A stretch of 64,000 nucleotides of DNA from Magnetococcales bacterium (lineage in GTDB: Bacteria > Pseudomonadota > Magnetococcia > Magnetococcales > UBA8363), in assembly GCA_015232865.1 (NCBI GenBank), contig JADFYU010000007.1:31554-95553 (forward strand), written 5' to 3'. Shown here in pieces: positions 1-11,052 of this stretch. How positions within the stretch are numbered: the first letter of the stretch is position 1; each line of letters opens with the position of its first letter. The notes below the pieces were generated by a model. It made no database searches. It had not been told where the DNA came from and saw only the letters and a list, made by a program, of their open reading frames with translations. A program made the position numbers and the translations under genes.

Positions 1-1992
1 CCCGCGATCGTTGACCAAACCACGGATTTTACCCCATTCCAGACCGACGACAAAAATATCACCCACACACAACATGCCGCTTTGAACCAGACAGGTGGCA
101 ACGGAGCCACGTCCTTTATCCAGCTTGGCTTCAACGATGGCACCGCGTGCTTTTTTGTTGATATTGACCTGCAAATTCAGCATTTCCGCCTGTAGCAGCA
201 ACAGCTCCTCAAGTTCGGAAACACCCTCTCCGGTCTTGGCGGAAAGTTTACAGAATATGGTCTCACCACCCCACTCTTCCGGCACCAACTCATACTCGGT
301 CAACTGTTGCATGATCCGGTCGGGATTCGCAGCCGGAACATCCATTTTGTTGATGGCGACGACGATGGGCACACCAGCCGCCTTAGAGTGTGCGATGGCT
401 TCGATGGTTTGAGGCATGACCCCATCATCGGCCGCCACAACCAAGACGACGATATCGGTCATCTTCGCCCCACGAGAGCGCATGGCCGTAAAAGCCGCAT
501 GGCCCGGCGTATCGATAAAGGTGATGGTCGCGCCACTTTCGACCTTGACCTGATAAGCACCGATATGTTGCGTAATACCACCAAATTCACGAGAGGTGAC
601 GTCGGTACGACGAATGGCATCGAGCAAGGAGGTCTTGCCATGATCCACATGGCCCATGACGGTGACAACGGGGGAGCGCACGGTCAACTCGGCGACACTG
701 TCTTCGGATTCAGCCAACTCGGCGTCAATGGTCGCCGCTTCTGAAACGATTTTGGGACGATGGCCCAACTCTTCGACGATCAGCACAGCGGTGTCTTGAT
801 CCAACACCTCGTTAATGGTGACCATCATCCCTTGTGTAAAGAGAAGCTTGATGACCTCGGAAGATTTGACCGCCATTCGGCTGGCCAATTCAATTACGGT
901 AATAACCTCCGGAATGATGACATCCCGAATAACCGGAGCCTGGATGACAGCCGGAGCTTCCGGTTGATAACGCCCGCCCCGACCTCGGGAAGACTTACTC
1001 CGACGTTTCTGCGGGGGAACTCCGACATCCTCGACCTGAGTAATGGCATTTTTACCCTTGCGCTTGACACGGGTTTTAAGGGTTCTACGCGGCTCCCCTT
1101 CCTCCCCTTTGGCAATGGCTTTTTCCTCCAACACTTTTTTCTGGGCGCGCAACTCTTCCAACTGCGAAAGACGCTTGGCAACCAGCGCTTCCGTTTTACT
1201 CCGAGCGACATCTTCCCGCTGGGCTTTACTGAGTTTAATCGGCTTCTTCTCGATCGGTGGGGCAATCACCTCAACAAACTCCGGCTCTACCACCTGCTCT
1301 TCGATAACCTCAACGACCGTCTGCGGCGCCGATTCATCCTCCTGCATCAACTCGGCAGCTGCGTCCGTTTTGATCGGTCTCTTTTCCGGTTCCCGAGCCG
1401 CTGTCTCAGCAACGGGATGATCTGCCGCCAAAACGACCGATTCGGATGCCGACTCCACCTCCGTCTGTCCTGAAAGATCCGCCGTCGCTGCAGCCTGGGC
1501 TTCGGCAATGGCCGCCTCTTCTTGGGCTTTTTTTGCGGCCACCTCCTTTTGCTGACGCTCGGCCTCTTCGGCCGCAGCCTTCTGAGCCACTCTCTTTTCA
1601 TCTTCGAGAATTTGGAGCCGAGCTTTTTCCTGGGCGATCCGTTTTTGATCTTCGAGGAAGGCTTTACGCTCCTCCTCGGTCATGGGCTTGAGAATCTGCT
1701 GACGTCTGGGGCGGGATGTCGAAGGCGAATCAGATGGTCGTTTTTCGATCGTTGCGGCCAATACCGATCGTGCCGGAGGGGCTGCCCAACCCGACCTGTC
1801 AGACCCCTCCCTGGCACTGTCATCTTGGGAGAACGACTTTTTACGCCGCCTCTCAACGACCACATTCTTACTTCGCCCATGGGAAAAGCTCTGTTTGATC
1901 GAACCATCTTCCACGGTCTTGCGTAATACGATGTGACGAGGGGCTTTCAGCCTCAACGTGCTATCCGCATCGCTCTTTTTGGTATCGCTCAA
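1..1992 (-). CDS. infB: Translation initiation factor IF-2 (partial, C-terminus beyond window edge)
   Basis: IF-2 is the GTPase that brings initiator fMet-tRNA to the 30S subunit and promotes subunit joining. About 664 codons are visible. A lysine/arginine/glutamate-rich, low-complexity N-terminal half is followed by the G domain; the P-loop GHVDHGKTS is near residue 445 and is followed by the switch I region with [10 protein letters not shown]. The window edge cuts domain II at [17 protein letters not shown] chose a TTG start ([16 protein letters not shown]) because GGTGGAG lies about 8 bases upstream and the N-terminal STLRLK is typical of the family. It is the last visible gene of rimP-nusA-ylxR-infB, with an unusually wide gap of about 290 bases after ylxR. 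Confidence 0.95.
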   Translation of the reverse strand, partial: MSDTKKSDADSTLRLKAPRHIVLRKTVEDGSIKQSFSHGRSKNVVVERRRKKSFSQDDSAREGSDRSGWAAPPARSVLAATIEKRPSDSPSTSRPRRQQILKPMTEEERKAFLEDQKRIAQEKARLQILEDEKRVAQKAAAEEAERQQKEVAAKKAQEEAAIAEAQAAATADLSGQTEVESASESVVLAADHPVAETAAREPEKRPIKTDAAAELMQEDESAPQTVVEVIEEQVVEPEFVEVIAPPIEKKPIKLSKAQREDVARSKTEALVAKRLSQLEELRAQKKVLEEKAIAKGEEGEPRRTLKTRVKRKGKNAITQVEDVGVPPQKRRSKSSRGRGGRYQPEAPAVIQAPVIRDVIIPEVITVIELASRMAVKSSEVIKLLFTQGMMVTINEVLDQDTAVLIVEELGHRPKIVSEAATIDAELAESEDSVAELTVRSPVVTVMGHVDHGKTSLLDAIRRTDVTSREFGGITQHIGAYQVKVESGATITFIDTPGHAAFTAMRSRGAKMTDIVVLVVAADDGVMPQTIEAIAHSKAAGVPIVVAINKMDVPAANPDRIMQQLTEYELVPEEWGGETIFCKLSAKTGEGVSELEELLLLQAEMLNLQVNINKKARGAIVEAKLDKGRGSVATCLVQSGMLCVGDIFVVGLEWGKIRGLVNDRG

Positions 1993-2283
1993 AAGAAAAA
2001 TCTCCACCGAATGAATAAAACCGTCATTCTCTTACGCAAAGCCACAAATGACCGCGCAGAAAAAAAACCGGCAAGGGCGCCAGAAAAACTGGGAAGACCC
2101 TACAAAATTACCAATTTTTCCTGTTTGGCAGCCAACGTCGTCCACCAAACAAAAAACCAACCGTCAAAGACTATCCGCCCAAAATGATCAGATGTCGAGA
2201 TCAAAGCGGAATAGAACCCTTATTTAACTTCTTGAAGCCTACGCCAACGAATCAATCCTGCCCCATAAACTTATACTGTCCAC

Positions 2284-2973
2284 CTATCTTTTTCCAGCCG
2301 ATTTTCCCGGTCCAGGGGTTAAAAATGAGTTCCATCGCAAAATGTCCTCACGAACCCGTCGCACCATCCCGTTTTGAGTGACAACCAAAATGGCAACCTT
2401 TTCACCGCCGCAAACCGTACCGAAATGGTCTCGGTCCAGGAGCTCAAAGACCTCCGGCTCCTTCTGGGTCATGGCCGACAACTTTCGCCGCTGACCTTCA
2501 AATTTTTCACGGGTGTTTGATGCCGAGTCAGCGGCCAACAGCCATAACATCTCGGCAGAGCCAGCACCGGACCGACCCCGTAGCGGCGAGGCAAGGGCCT
2601 CAACCGACTCCTGAACCCCACGCAGACCCCATCGCAAGTTACCTGACCGGCGCGCCAAACTCAAACCATCCAGAAGTCGCCGCTGAAGCCCCTGGCCAAT
2701 CCGCAACAAAATCGGCTCAAAATCCAACCCTTTTTCCGAACCAAACCGCTTATGCAGCTTTACGATGGCATCCGCTGTTGGTACGACATAATAACCACGT
2801 CCCGACAACTTTCCAGCCAGATCCTCGAACAACTGACCGTCCGGCCCCAGGACAAACCTCAGCAGACGTCCTTTTTCAGCCGCCTGACGACTGATGACAC
2901 ACATCCTGCCCGGCTCGGAGGAATCGGTATGATCCCGCTCAGAGGCGGTTTGATTAGGCCTTTTCCTCCTCAT
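2284..2973 (-). CDS. ylxR: YlxR/DUF448 RNA-binding protein with C-terminal L7Ae-like domain
   Basis: A small nucleic-acid-binding protein of the nusA-infB operon. The N-terminal 80 residues carry the YlxR signature (GRMCVISR, LLRFV, GKLSGRGYYV). The C-terminal half, ending GGEKVAILVVTQNGMVRR, resembles the L7Ae/L30e-like domain of the long alphaproteobacterial form; 229 aa fits that form rather than the short 90-aa Firmicutes one. The ATG at 2973 overlaps the nusA 3' end by 20 nt, which implies translational coupling; a TTG one codon upstream is possible. Homologues have been reported to bind RNase P RNA or to act in transcription; the role here is inferred from family and context. Confidence 0.88.
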   Translation of the reverse strand: MRRKRPNQTASERDHTDSSEPGRMCVISRQAAEKGRLLRFVLGPDGQLFEDLAGKLSGRGYYVVPTADAIVKLHKRFGSEKGLDFEPILLRIGQGLQRRLLDGLSLARRSGNLRWGLRGVQESVEALASPLRGRSGAGSAEMLWLLAADSASNTREKFEGQRRKLSAMTQKEPEVFELLDRDHFGTVCGGEKVAILVVTQNGMVRRVREDILRWNSFLTPGPGKSAGKR

Positions 2974-4468
2974 CAAACCAACCTGCCATCTCTCTTGCTT
3001 CCATGATCAAGGACTCAGCCACCGGCTGGGACAAAGCGTTTCCGGATAATTCCAGCAGCTCGTCTGTTGCCAAATCAGCCAGGTCATCCAGATTTTCCAC
3101 CCCTTTTTCGGCCAGGGAAATGACCAACTCTTCACTCAAGGCACTCAACTGGAACAGGCGCGGATCAATATCCAACTCAACCTTGCGCTCTTCGGTCTCC
3201 AAGGCGTTGTGAAGCAGATGCTCCCGCGCTCTATTGCGCAACTCCTGAGCGATGTCAATGTCAAATCCATCGATGGAAGCCAACTCTTCCAAAGGAACAT
3301 AGGCGACATCTTCGACGCTGGAAAACCCTTCCTGGACCAAGGCCCCGGATACATCCTCATCCAGATCCAAAAACCGCATGAGTTGCTGAGAAATGGCACT
3401 GAACTCTTCGGCCCGACTGGAGGCGTCCTCCTGTTCGGTAATGATGTCAATCTTCCAGCCGGTCAGTTCGGAGGCCAGACGCACGTTCTGACCCCGACGA
3501 CCAATGGCCAACGAAAGCTGGTCTGCCGTGACGATGACCTGAATACTGGTCTCCTCCTCATCGACGATGACACGGGCCACCTCGGAAGGGGCCAGCGCAT
3601 TACAGACAAAAACAGCCGGATCAGAGGACCATTCGATAATGTCGATGCGCTCGCCCTGCAACTCGGTAACCACGCCTTGAACCCGCGAGCCTCGAACACC
3701 GACACAAGAACCGACCGGATCGATGTGGGAATCGTTGGAACGAACGGCTATTTTGCTGCGGAAGCCCGGATCTCGTGCAACGGCCTTGATCTCGACAATG
3801 TTATCATAGATCTCCGGCACTTCCATTTCGAAGAGACGCACAACCATTTGCGGATCGGTGCGGGACAGAATGATCTGCGGCCCCCGGTTGACGTCTCTCA
3901 CCTCGTAGATGAAGGCCCGAATCCGGTCACCCTGTCGGTAGTGTTCGCGAGGAAGTTGATGCTCATGAGGCAGAAAAGCGGCGGCCCGACCCAGATCGAC
4001 ATGGATGTTATTCCGCTCGACCCGCTTGACCATACCGTTGACCAACTGTCCCTGGCGCTGAATATACTCTTCGTAGATGCTCTTGCGCTCGGCTTCGCGA
4101 ACCTTCTGAACAATCACCTGCTTGGCGGTTTGCGCCGCAATCCGCCCGAATTCGATGGGCGGAAGCCCCTCAGCCAGAAAATCGCCGATCTTGGCTCCAG
4201 GGTTCAGCTTTTGCGCATCTTCCAGGGTTATGTTGACATCCGGCCCCTCATAGCTCTCTGAGTCCTGGCCCTCAACCACTTCAAAAAGCTGACTGATCGC
4301 AAACTCACCCGATTTATAATCGAAGCTGGCTTGAATGTTTTTATGCGCCCCATATTTTCGACGAGAGGCCGTTTCGATGGCCACCTCCATGGCCTCGATA
4401 ACCACGTCCCGAGGTATGCCACGCTCACGCGCCAACTGTTCAGCGTACTGAATGATCTCCACTGTCAT
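2954..4468 (-). CDS. nusA: Transcription termination/antitermination factor NusA
   Basis: NusA binds RNA polymerase and nascent RNA and modulates pausing, Rho-independent termination and N/rrn antitermination. The 504-aa sequence has the N-terminal polymerase-binding domain (MTVEIIQYAEQLARERGI), an S1 domain around 135-200 (GMVKRVERNNIHVDLG), two KH domains (VGSCVGVRGSRVQGV and IGRRGQNVRLASELTGW), and two C-terminal acidic helix-hairpin-helix repeats (about 360-500), as in proteobacterial NusA. It lies 23 bp downstream of rimP, and its C-terminal DEEEKA codons provide a GAGGAGG ribosome-binding sequence overlapping the ylxR start. Confidence 0.97.
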   Translation of the reverse strand: MTVEIIQYAEQLARERGIPRDVVIEAMEVAIETASRRKYGAHKNIQASFDYKSGEFAISQLFEVVEGQDSESYEGPDVNITLEDAQKLNPGAKIGDFLAEGLPPIEFGRIAAQTAKQVIVQKVREAERKSIYEEYIQRQGQLVNGMVKRVERNNIHVDLGRAAAFLPHEHQLPREHYRQGDRIRAFIYEVRDVNRGPQIILSRTDPQMVVRLFEMEVPEIYDNIVEIKAVARDPGFRSKIAVRSNDSHIDPVGSCVGVRGSRVQGVVTELQGERIDIIEWSSDPAVFVCNALAPSEVARVIVDEEETSIQVIVTADQLSLAIGRRGQNVRLASELTGWKIDIITEQEDASSRAEEFSAISQQLMRFLDLDEDVSGALVQEGFSSVEDVAYVPLEELASIDGFDIDIAQELRNRAREHLLHNALETEERKVELDIDPRLFQLSALSEELVISLAEKGVENLDDLADLATDELLELSGNALSQPVAESLIMEAREMAGWFDEEEKA

Positions 4469-4491
4469 GGGACTACGACTCCACAGGGGTA

Positions 4492-4968
4492 TTAAAATTC
4501 CACGTCCAAATTTGCCTTGCTGATGCCAGACAGGGGAACGACGATCTCACCCTGCTCCGTCATGATCCGAACCTGCCCGTCATTCAGCCCAAGCAATTTA
4601 CCTTTAAACAAGCGACCTTTATCTTTCCCATCCAGATCCTTTAGCGACATATAGGTTTTAACAGCAACCAAATGGCCGACAAAGCGGATGTAGTCCGCCT
4701 CCTTTTTCAGGGGGCGGGTTAAACCAGGTGAGGAGACCTCCAGACGATAGACGCCCGGAACACAATCCTCGACATCAAGCAGACCGGAGAGATATCGACT
4801 TACCGCCGCACACTCGTCCAGATCCAAATTTCCTTCCGTTTTTTCAATGTAGACCCGGAGAAAAAATTCCTGGCCCTCCTTGACATACTCAACATCAACC
4901 ACCCCACACCCGACTGTCTCAGCAGCCTCCTGGGCAAACGGGGTAATCTTCTCAGCTATTTCTGACAT
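4492..4968 (-). CDS. rimP: Ribosome maturation factor RimP
   Basis: RimP assists late assembly of the 30S subunit. The 158-aa protein matches the family in length and motifs: LRVYIEK, a CAAVSRYLSGLLDVED segment, YRLEVSSPGLTRPL, and a C-terminal Sm-like barrel ending VPLSGISKANLDVEF. It opens the rimP-nusA-ylxR-infB operon on the minus strand. The 165 bases upstream, before the ftsB terminator, are AT-rich and presumably hold the operon promoter, although I cannot assign clear -35/-10 boxes. No tRNA gene precedes it, unlike the metY arrangement in enterobacteria. Confidence 0.96.
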   Translation of the reverse strand: MSEIAEKITPFAQEAAETVGCGVVDVEYVKEGQEFFLRVYIEKTEGNLDLDECAAVSRYLSGLLDVEDCVPGVYRLEVSSPGLTRPLKKEADYIRFVGHLVAVKTYMSLKDLDGKDKGRLFKGKLLGLNDGQVRIMTEQGEIVVPLSGISKANLDVEF

Positions 4969-5133
4969 AATCGTGCTTACCGAAAAATAAAACGAAAAAA
5001 CATCTCTTTAGGAAGGATGTCTTTGTTTTGCAGCGGAAACCCAAGAATCATCTTCGACGCAGAGAAACGAACAAAACAAAAAAAACAAGTCTTAACAGAT
5101 ACTTAAACTAAGAACTCCGGAAAACCAAAGACG

Positions 5134-5157
5134 AAAAAAGCCGGCGTTGCCGACTTT
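5134..5157 (-). terminator. Rho-independent terminator downstream of ftsB
   Basis: Read on the minus strand this is AAAGTCGGC-AAC-GCCGGCTTT followed by a run of T, a compact GC-rich stem with one G-U-type mismatch. It lies about 190 bases after the ftsB stop and before rimP, so it separates ftsB from the rimP-nusA-infB operon. Confidence 0.7.
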
Positions 5158-5344
5158 GTCTTGGGTGCTCCTCAGCTCAGTCAACGGCTAATATATGGTG
5201 ATTCAAGTCAAATGCCAAGGAAAACCCAAAAAAAAATGATCTGTTCTCTGATGTCAAACCAAATCGCTGCGACCATCTCTGCTGGGAAAAACGGATTTCA
5301 ACCTCATTTATTCCAGGAACGGCGAGGAAAACCGGAAGATTTGA

Positions 5345-5659
5345 TCAGTGGTTGGATTCGATAAAAATAATCTCGTCGGGATAAACCATGCCCAGATCGC
5401 GGCGAGCCACCTCCTCCAGAAGAATGTCTTCGTGCTCCCCTAACAAGATCTCCTCCTTGATACGGGCTATTCTTTTTTCGATCTGACGATTTTCCTTGGT
5501 CAATACCTGAAGCTGCTTTTCTGTCTGGCGCCAACGAACCAAGCCCTGCTCGCCAAACCAAAGAAGATACTGCGCCCAGACATTGGCCACGAGCAGCAAT
5601 AGACCAACCAGGACCCATTTTGATACTGTTCTTTTCGGTTTTGTCACACCACGCTCCAA
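5345..5659 (-). CDS. ftsB: FtsB/DivIC-like septum formation initiator
   Basis: A small bitopic division protein of the FtsQLB complex. The 104-aa sequence has a short cytoplasmic N-terminus, one membrane segment (VLVGLLLLVANVWAQYLLW, about 16-34), a periplasmic coiled coil (about 40-80, rich in K/E/R), and the conserved C-terminal region EEVARRDLGMVYPDEIIFIE typical of FtsB/DivIC. It diverges from pyrE and is followed by a terminator. The call relies on this architecture; FtsL is the main alternative, but the RRDLGMVYPDE motif favours FtsB. Confidence 0.85.
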   Translation of the reverse strand: MERGVTKPKRTVSKWVLVGLLLLVANVWAQYLLWFGEQGLVRWRQTEKQLQVLTKENRQIEKRIARIKEEILLGEHEDILLEEVARRDLGMVYPDEIIFIESNH

Positions 5660-5733
5660 GATGAATCCATCAGCCGTAAACCTCTAATCCAGGGTTATAT
5701 ATCATTTGACCCTTGTAACACAAAGGAAACAGC

Positions 5734-6384
5734 ATGCCTCGAAACATCGAAACCAGCCTCGACTTTCTCCGTTTCTCCCTCGGTGCTCACGTTCTACGCT
5801 TTGGTTCGTTTCGAACCAAAGCCGGTCGGGACAGCCCCTATTTTTTCAATGCCGGCCTTTTCAACTCGGGAGCCTTGATCGAACAGCTCGGCAACTACTA
5901 CGCGGACACCATCATCCAAAAATGCCCACCCTTCGATCTGCTTTTCGGTCCGGCCTACAAGGGAATCCCCCTGGCGACGACCGCAGCGACCGCCCTGGCC
6001 AGACGCCATGAACGGGACGTTCCACTGGCCTACAATCGAAAAGAGGCCAAAGATCATGGGGAGGGAGGAAATCTGGTCGGCGCTCCGGTTGAAGGCCGGG
6101 TTTTGATCATTGATGACGTTATCAGCGCCGGAACCTCCATTCGAGAGTCAGCCGGATGGATCGAGCAGGCCGGCGCAGCCGTGGCCGGTGTCGTCATCGC
6201 ACTGGATCGCCAGGAAAAAGGAACCGGAAACCAAAGCGCTGTACAGGAGGTGGAGCAAATGCTGGGAGTGCCCGTCATCGCCATCGCTCAACTGACCGAC
6301 CTCATCAGACTGCTGGAGAATGATCCGAGCCAAGTCGGAACCTTGGCCGCCATACACGAGTATAGAGACCGTTACGGAGCTTAG
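5734..6384 (+). CDS. pyrE: Orotate phosphoribosyltransferase
   Basis: PyrE converts orotate and PRPP to OMP in de novo pyrimidine synthesis. The 216-aa protein shows the substrate loop GSFRTKAGRDSPYFFNAG, FGPAYKGIPLA, the flexible lysine-rich catalytic loop YNRKEAKDHGEGG, and the PRPP-binding motif VLIIDDVISAGTS. Start MPRNIETSLDFL fits family alignments; a longer upstream frame is not needed. It is transcribed alone, divergent from ftsB, and ends just before a strong palindrome at 6418-6450. Confidence 0.97.
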   Translation: MPRNIETSLDFLRFSLGAHVLRFGSFRTKAGRDSPYFFNAGLFNSGALIEQLGNYYADTIIQKCPPFDLLFGPAYKGIPLATTAATALARRHERDVPLAYNRKEAKDHGEGGNLVGAPVEGRVLIIDDVISAGTSIRESAGWIEQAGAAVAGVVIALDRQEKGTGNQSAVQEVEQMLGVPVIAIAQLTDLIRLLENDPSQVGTLAAIHEYRDRYGA

Positions 6385-6417
6385 ATCAGGGAAAGAGACC
6401 CGGACGACCGGCCAAAA

Positions 6418-6450
6418 CAGAAGGTGCGGAGAAACCCTCCGCACCTTCTG
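6418..6450. terminator. Perfect 14-bp hairpin between convergent genes (no U-tract)
   Basis: CAGAAGGTGCGGAG and its exact complement CTCCGCACCTTCTG flank a 5-base loop. It sits between the convergent pyrE and 6489-6974 genes and so could serve both. No T-run follows on the plus strand; on the minus strand TGTTTTGG follows. Function as a terminator or mRNA 3'-end stabiliser is inferred from position only. Confidence 0.55.
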
Positions 6451-6488
6451 GAATAGACAACCCGTTCCGATCAATCAGGCCGATTGAA

Positions 6489-6974
6489 TCAGCGACACTC
6501 TTTTAGGGATTTGACCGCTTTACCACTTCCAGACAGGGAAACGGTGTATTTATAGTTGTTGCCAGCCGCATTGGAAAAGCGGATGACCATCTCACGTTTT
6601 CTAGCCACATTGGTCAGCAGATCGCTGGTGGACTCCAGATATTGCCAGGCCCAATAACCGTCTTTTTGAGCCGCATCCAGAACAAAGGAGACGTTTACGG
6701 GTTTGTTTTTATCAAACTGGACCTGAATTTTACGGTGAGCCAGTCCGATGGACTCTTTTTGAGTAAAAAACTCGCCGTAATAATCGTCGGTCGGGAACAA
6801 GGCCAAAATGGCACTGGGCTGTTTCTTGCCATAGTGGAGAGCAATTTCCAATTTGCAGGTTCCCTCTACCTTGCGAACCGTATACCGACCATCTTGATAG
6901 AACACGTCACTGGCACTCAACTCCCCCCAAGGAAATAAAACCGCCAACAACGCTAGGATAATGGAAAAACGCAT
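6489..6974 (-). CDS. Secreted protein of unknown function
   Basis: A 161-aa protein I do not recognise. The start MRFSIILALLAVLFPWGELSA is chosen because AGGAG lies 8 bases upstream; a longer frame exists but lacks a ribosome-binding site. The first 21 or so residues form a cleavable signal peptide (cleavage likely after LSA-S), followed by a soluble domain rich in beta-strand-like alternation (FYQDGRYTVRKVEGTCKLEI, YKYTVSLSGSG) with two cysteines that could pair. This indicates a periplasmic protein. It is monocistronic, convergent with pyrE, and separated from metH by an AT-rich 370-base region. Confidence 0.7.
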   Translation of the reverse strand: MRFSIILALLAVLFPWGELSASDVFYQDGRYTVRKVEGTCKLEIALHYGKKQPSAILALFPTDDYYGEFFTQKESIGLAHRKIQVQFDKNKPVNVSFVLDAAQKDGYWAWQYLESTSDLLTNVARKREMVIRFSNAAGNNYKYTVSLSGSGKAVKSLKECR

Positions 6975-7346
6975 CCTTAAAACTCCTATTTTTGTGAGAT
7001 TGAAACCAATACCGGAAACCACGCTTCCCTAATTTTTTGAAACTCTCGAAATATTTATATATATTCCGAAGATTCCCCGTCCTGCAAATTATTTAAGGAA
7101 ACGCGCCCCTTTTTCTTCCGTCTGAATCAGATTATTGTAACCTATACTGGATTGGGTCGCCAGCCATTTTCAACTTTTGCACTATTTTATTTACTTGTAA
7201 GTTGAGAGAATTCCCACAGGATCTCTCTGAGCTTGAAAAAAAATAAAACCCGGAGCGGGGGGGGGATTTTTGGGCATTCGTAGTCGGATTTCATCTTTTC
7301 ACAAGCTCTCTGTCAATCTTTAGATTTTGGAACATGGATATTTATC
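6975..7346. other. Divergent promoter region upstream of metH, with a G9 run
   Basis: About 370 AT-rich bases between the secreted-protein gene and metH. A 6-bp stem GAGAGA/TCTCTC (7204-7227) is followed by A-rich sequence, and an uninterrupted run of nine G lies at 7257-7265, about 80 bases upstream of the metH ATG. I see no cobalamin, SAM or SAH riboswitch that I could defend. The rest is unassigned. Confidence 0.5.
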
Positions 7347-10300
7347 ATGACTGTCTCTGTAGAACGCACCACCCGGTTTCTTGAACTGTTGTCGGAACGC
7401 ATTTTGGTACTCGATGGCGCCATGGGGACCATGATTCAACGCCACCAGTTGACCGAAGCCGACTTCAGGGGAGAACGGTTTATAGACCACCCAGCCGACC
7501 TGATCGGCAACAACGACCTGCTTTGCCTGACCAAGCCGGATATTATCAGTGGTATTCACACGGCCTACCTGGAGGCCGGAGCCGATCTGTTGGAGACCAA
7601 CACCTTTAACGCCAACGCCATCGCCCTGGCCGACTACGATCTGTCGGATCTGGCGTTCGAAATCAACAAAGCCGCCGCCGCTCTGGCCCGGAAAGCCGCC
7701 GACGAAGCCGAGTCTAAAAATCCGCACAAGCCCCGTTTCGTGGCCGGCGTTCTCGGCCCCACCAACCGCACCGCCTCCATCTCTCCAGACGTCAACAACC
7801 CCGGCTTTCGCAACGTCTCCTTCGATGAGTTGGTGGCGGCCTATCAAACCGCCATTCAAGGGTTGTTGGAGGGGGGAGCTGATCTGCTTCTGGTGGAGAC
7901 CATCTTCGACACCCTGAACGCCAAAGCCGCCCTGTTTGCCATCACCGACTATAACGAACGTCACCAAACCACCTTGCCGGTCATGATCTCTGGAACCATC
8001 ACCGACGCCAGCGGTCGAACACTGTCCGGGCAGACCGTCGAAGCCTTTTGGAACGCGTTGAGCCATGCCAACCCCATTACTTTCGGTTTCAACTGCGCCC
8101 TGGGTGCCGATCAACTTCGCCCTCACCTGGCGGAACTGAGCCGGATTGCCGAAACCCGGATCTCCGTCCACCCCAATGCCGGACTGCCCAATGAGCTGGG
8201 TGAGTATGACGAATCCCCCCAAGCCATGGCGGAAAAAATTCGCGAGTTTGCCACATCCGGCCTGGTCAATCTGGTCGGTGGCTGCTGCGGAACCCAACCG
8301 GAACACATTCGAGCCATCAGTGAGGCGGTCGCTGGAATCACCCCACGCACCCCCCCGACCATCTCCCCGCGCTGCCGGCTGAGCGGATTGGAACCTTTCA
8401 ACATTACCGATGAGTCGCTGTTCGTCAATGTCGGCGAGCGAACCAACGTCGCCGGTTCGCGCCGTTTTGCCCGACTGATCCGGGAAGAGAACCACGATGA
8501 GGCGTTGGATGTGGCACTCAAACAGATTGAAGAGGGGGCGTCGGTCATCGACATCAACATGGATGATGCCATGCTGGATGCCAAAGCCGACATGGTCCGG
8601 TTTCTCAACCTGATCGCCGCCGAACCGGACATCTCCCGCGTGCCGGTCATGATCGACTCTTCCAAGTGGGAAGTATTGGAGGCGGGCCTCAAAACCCTTC
8701 AAGGCAAGGGGATCGTCAACTCCATCAGCCTGAAGGAGGGGGAGGAAGTTTTCCTGAAGCAGGCCCGTTTGGCCCGTCGATATGGTGCGGCGGTCCTGGT
8801 CATGGCCTTCGATGAGTCCGGCCAGGCCGATACCCTTCAACGACGGATCGACATTTGCGCCCGCGCCTACAAGCTGCTGACCGAAGCCATTCATTTTCCT
8901 CCGGGAGAGATCATCTTCGATCCGAACATCTTTGCCGTCGCCACCGGCATCGACGGACACAACCGCTATGCCCTGGACTTTTTTGCGGCCAGCCGATGGA
9001 TCAAGGCCAACCTGCCGGGGGCCAAGATCAGCGGCGGCGTCAGCAACGTCTCTTTTTCGTTTCGGGGCAACAATCCGGTTCGCGAAGCCATGCACGCCGC
9101 CTTTCTCTATCATGCGGTCAAAGCCGGAATGGATATGGGAATCGTCAATGCCGGACAACTGGCTCTTTATGAAGAGATTCCACAGCAATTGCGGGAGCGG
9201 GTGGAGGATGTTCTGCTCGATCGACGTCCGGACGCCACCGACCGACTGCTGGAGATTGCCGATACCGTTCGAGAGCAGGAAAGCGGTATCGACAAGGTGG
9301 AAAAATGCGCCGAATGGCGGAGCCTGCCGGTAAACGAACGGCTGACCCATGCCATGGTCAAGGGAATCACCGAATTTATCGAGGCCGACGTCGAAGAGGC
9401 CCGACAGTTGGCCGACCATCCCCTGAGCGTCGTCGAGGGTCCGCTGATGGCCGGCATGAATCGGGTCGGCGATCTGTTCGGCGACGGTCGGATGTTTCTG
9501 CCCCAGGTAGTCAAAAGCGCACGGGTGATGAAAAAGGCCGTGGCGGTCCTCATCCCCTACATCGAAGCCAGCCAGACCAAAGGAACCAGCAGCAGCAAGG
9601 GTAAAATCCTGCTGGCGACGGTCAAGGGGGATGTCCACGATATCGGCAAGAATATCGTCAAGGTGGTTCTCCAATGCAATAATTTTGAGGTGATCGACCT
9701 GGGCGTCATGGTGGCCGGCGATACGATCCTTCAAAGAGCCAGAGACGAAAAGGTCGATATCATTGGCCTCTCCGGCCTGATCACCCCATCCCTGGAACAG
9801 ATGGCCCTGATTGCCCAGGAGATGGAGCGCACCAACATGACCCTCCCCTTGATGGTCGGTGGTGCCACCACCTCTCCCCTACATACGGCTGTCAAGATTT
9901 CCAACCACTACAGCGGCCCCACCGTCCAGGTCAAGGACGCCTCCCGTGCGGTGGGGATTGCCAGCGATCTGCTGGATAAAAACCGACGCGAGGCGACCTT
10001 TGCCGCCATACGTCAGGAGCAGGACAAACTGCGGCAGCGGTATGCCCAAAAACGCAAACCGACCACCGGCTTGAAGCAGGCACGCAACAACCGCTTCCAA
10101 ACCGATTGGTCCTCTTTTCCCCCTCCCCGGCCCACCACCTTCGAGCGCCAAGTCATTCAAGATCTGCCTCTGGAATCCCTGAAGGGGTTTATCGACTGGA
10201 CCCCCTTTTTTCACACCTGGCAGATGAGCGGCCATTATCCCGAAATTCTTCAGGATGAGAAAAAAGGGGCTGAAGCTCAAAAATTGTTTGACGACGCCCA

Positions 10301-11051
10301 ACTCTGGCTGGATCGAATCATCCGGGAAAAAATCTTGACTGCCCGAGCTGTCTTTCAACTGTTTCCGGCCAACAGTCGGGAGGATGACGACATCGAGGTA
10401 TACGAAAAGAACGACACCCAACACCCCATTGCCATAGTTCACACCCTGCGACAACAAGGAGTCAAACCGGAAGGACGCCCCCATTACGCCCTATCCGACT
10501 TTATCGCCCCCAAAAAAAGCGGCCTGGCTGACAGCCTGGGATTTTTTGCCGTTACCGTGGGAATCGGGCTGGATGAACAATGTCGAAAATTGGAAGATGA
10601 GGGCAATGATTACGGCTCCATCATGGTCAAATCATTGGCGGATCGCCTGACCGAAGCCTTTACCGAAAAGCTGCACCAAGAGGTCCGCAGCACCCATTGG
10701 GGCTACGCCAAGGAGGAGGTCTGGGATAACGACGATCTGATCCAGGGCAAATACCAAGGCATCCGACCGGCACCCGGCTATCCGGCCTGCCCGGACATCA
10801 GCGAAGCCGCCACCCTGTTTTCCCTGCTGGAGGTCACCGGTCAGATCGGCATCCACCTGACCGAAACCGGGGCCATGTCTCCTCAAGCGGCGGTGTGTGG
10901 CTATTATTTTTCTCACCCGCAATCACGATATTTCCGGGTTGACGGCATTAACCGTGAACAGGTCGAGGAGTATGCCCAGCGCAAAGGAACGACGGTTGAA
11001 AGTGTCGAGAGGCTGTTGACCGCCTACCTCTCCTATGCCGATGGGGAATAA
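7347..11051 (+). CDS. metH: Cobalamin-dependent methionine synthase
   Basis: MetH transfers a methyl group from 5-methyl-THF through methylcobalamin to homocysteine. All four modules are present in 1234 aa: the homocysteine domain with zinc ligands (VGGCCGT near 310), the pterin-binding domain (about 350-620; [13 protein letters not shown]), the B12 cap and Rossmann domain with the axial histidine in DVHDIGKN (near 762) and VGGATTS, and the C-terminal reactivation domain with [11 protein letters not shown] (near 1140) for SAM-dependent reactivation. Full length, no frameshift. The stop codon TAA lies inside the 5-bp direct repeat of a 48-bp miniature element; the likely transcript terminator is about 285 bp further on. 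Confidence 0.98.
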   Translation: MTVSVERTTRFLELLSERILVLDGAMGTMIQRHQLTEADFRGERFIDHPADLIGNNDLLCLTKPDIISGIHTAYLEAGADLLETNTFNANAIALADYDLSDLAFEINKAAAALARKAADEAESKNPHKPRFVAGVLGPTNRTASISPDVNNPGFRNVSFDELVAAYQTAIQGLLEGGADLLLVETIFDTLNAKAALFAITDYNERHQTTLPVMISGTITDASGRTLSGQTVEAFWNALSHANPITFGFNCALGADQLRPHLAELSRIAETRISVHPNAGLPNELGEYDESPQAMAEKIREFATSGLVNLVGGCCGTQPEHIRAISEAVAGITPRTPPTISPRCRLSGLEPFNITDESLFVNVGERTNVAGSRRFARLIREENHDEALDVALKQIEEGASVIDINMDDAMLDAKADMVRFLNLIAAEPDISRVPVMIDSSKWEVLEAGLKTLQGKGIVNSISLKEGEEVFLKQARLARRYGAAVLVMAFDESGQADTLQRRIDICARAYKLLTEAIHFPPGEIIFDPNIFAVATGIDGHNRYALDFFAASRWIKANLPGAKISGGVSNVSFSFRGNNPVREAMHAAFLYHAVKAGMDMGIVNAGQLALYEEIPQQLRERVEDVLLDRRPDATDRLLEIADTVREQESGIDKVEKCAEWRSLPVNERLTHAMVKGITEFIEADVEEARQLADHPLSVVEGPLMAGMNRVGDLFGDGRMFLPQVVKSARVMKKAVAVLIPYIEASQTKGTSSSKGKILLATVKGDVHDIGKNIVKVVLQCNNFEVIDLGVMVAGDTILQRARDEKVDIIGLSGLITPSLEQMALIAQEMERTNMTLPLMVGGATTSPLHTAVKISNHYSGPTVQVKDASRAVGIASDLLDKNRREATFAAIRQEQDKLRQRYAQKRKPTTGLKQARNNRFQTDWSSFPPPRPTTFERQVIQDLPLESLKGFIDWTPFFHTWQMSGHYPEILQDEKKGAEAQKLFDDAQLWLDRIIREKILTARAVFQLFPANSREDDDIEVYEKNDTQHPIAIVHTLRQQGVKPEGRPHYALSDFIAPKKSGLADSLGFFAVTVGIGLDEQCRKLEDEGNDYGSIMVKSLADRLTEAFTEKLHQEVRSTHWGYAKEEVWDNDDLIQGKYQGIRPAPGYPACPDISEAATLFSLLEVTGQIGIHLTETGAMSPQAAVCGYYFSHPQSRYFRVDGINREQVEEYAQRKGTTVESVERLLTAYLSYADGE

Positions 11052-11052
11052 A

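Noticed and set aside
3209..4261. 350-codon plus-strand frame opposite nusA
   Set aside because: Antisense to the conserved S1/KH region of nusA; no ribosome-binding site or family resemblance.
6975..7346. Riboswitch (cobalamin, SAM or SAH) upstream of metH
   Set aside because: I could not find the conserved boxes; only a short GAGAGA/TCTCTC stem is present.
7320..9734. 804-codon open frame on the minus strand opposite metH
   Set aside because: It is the antisense shadow of metH, a full-length, motif-complete gene. Its composition (Gly/Asp/His-rich) is typical of antisense frames in this GC range.
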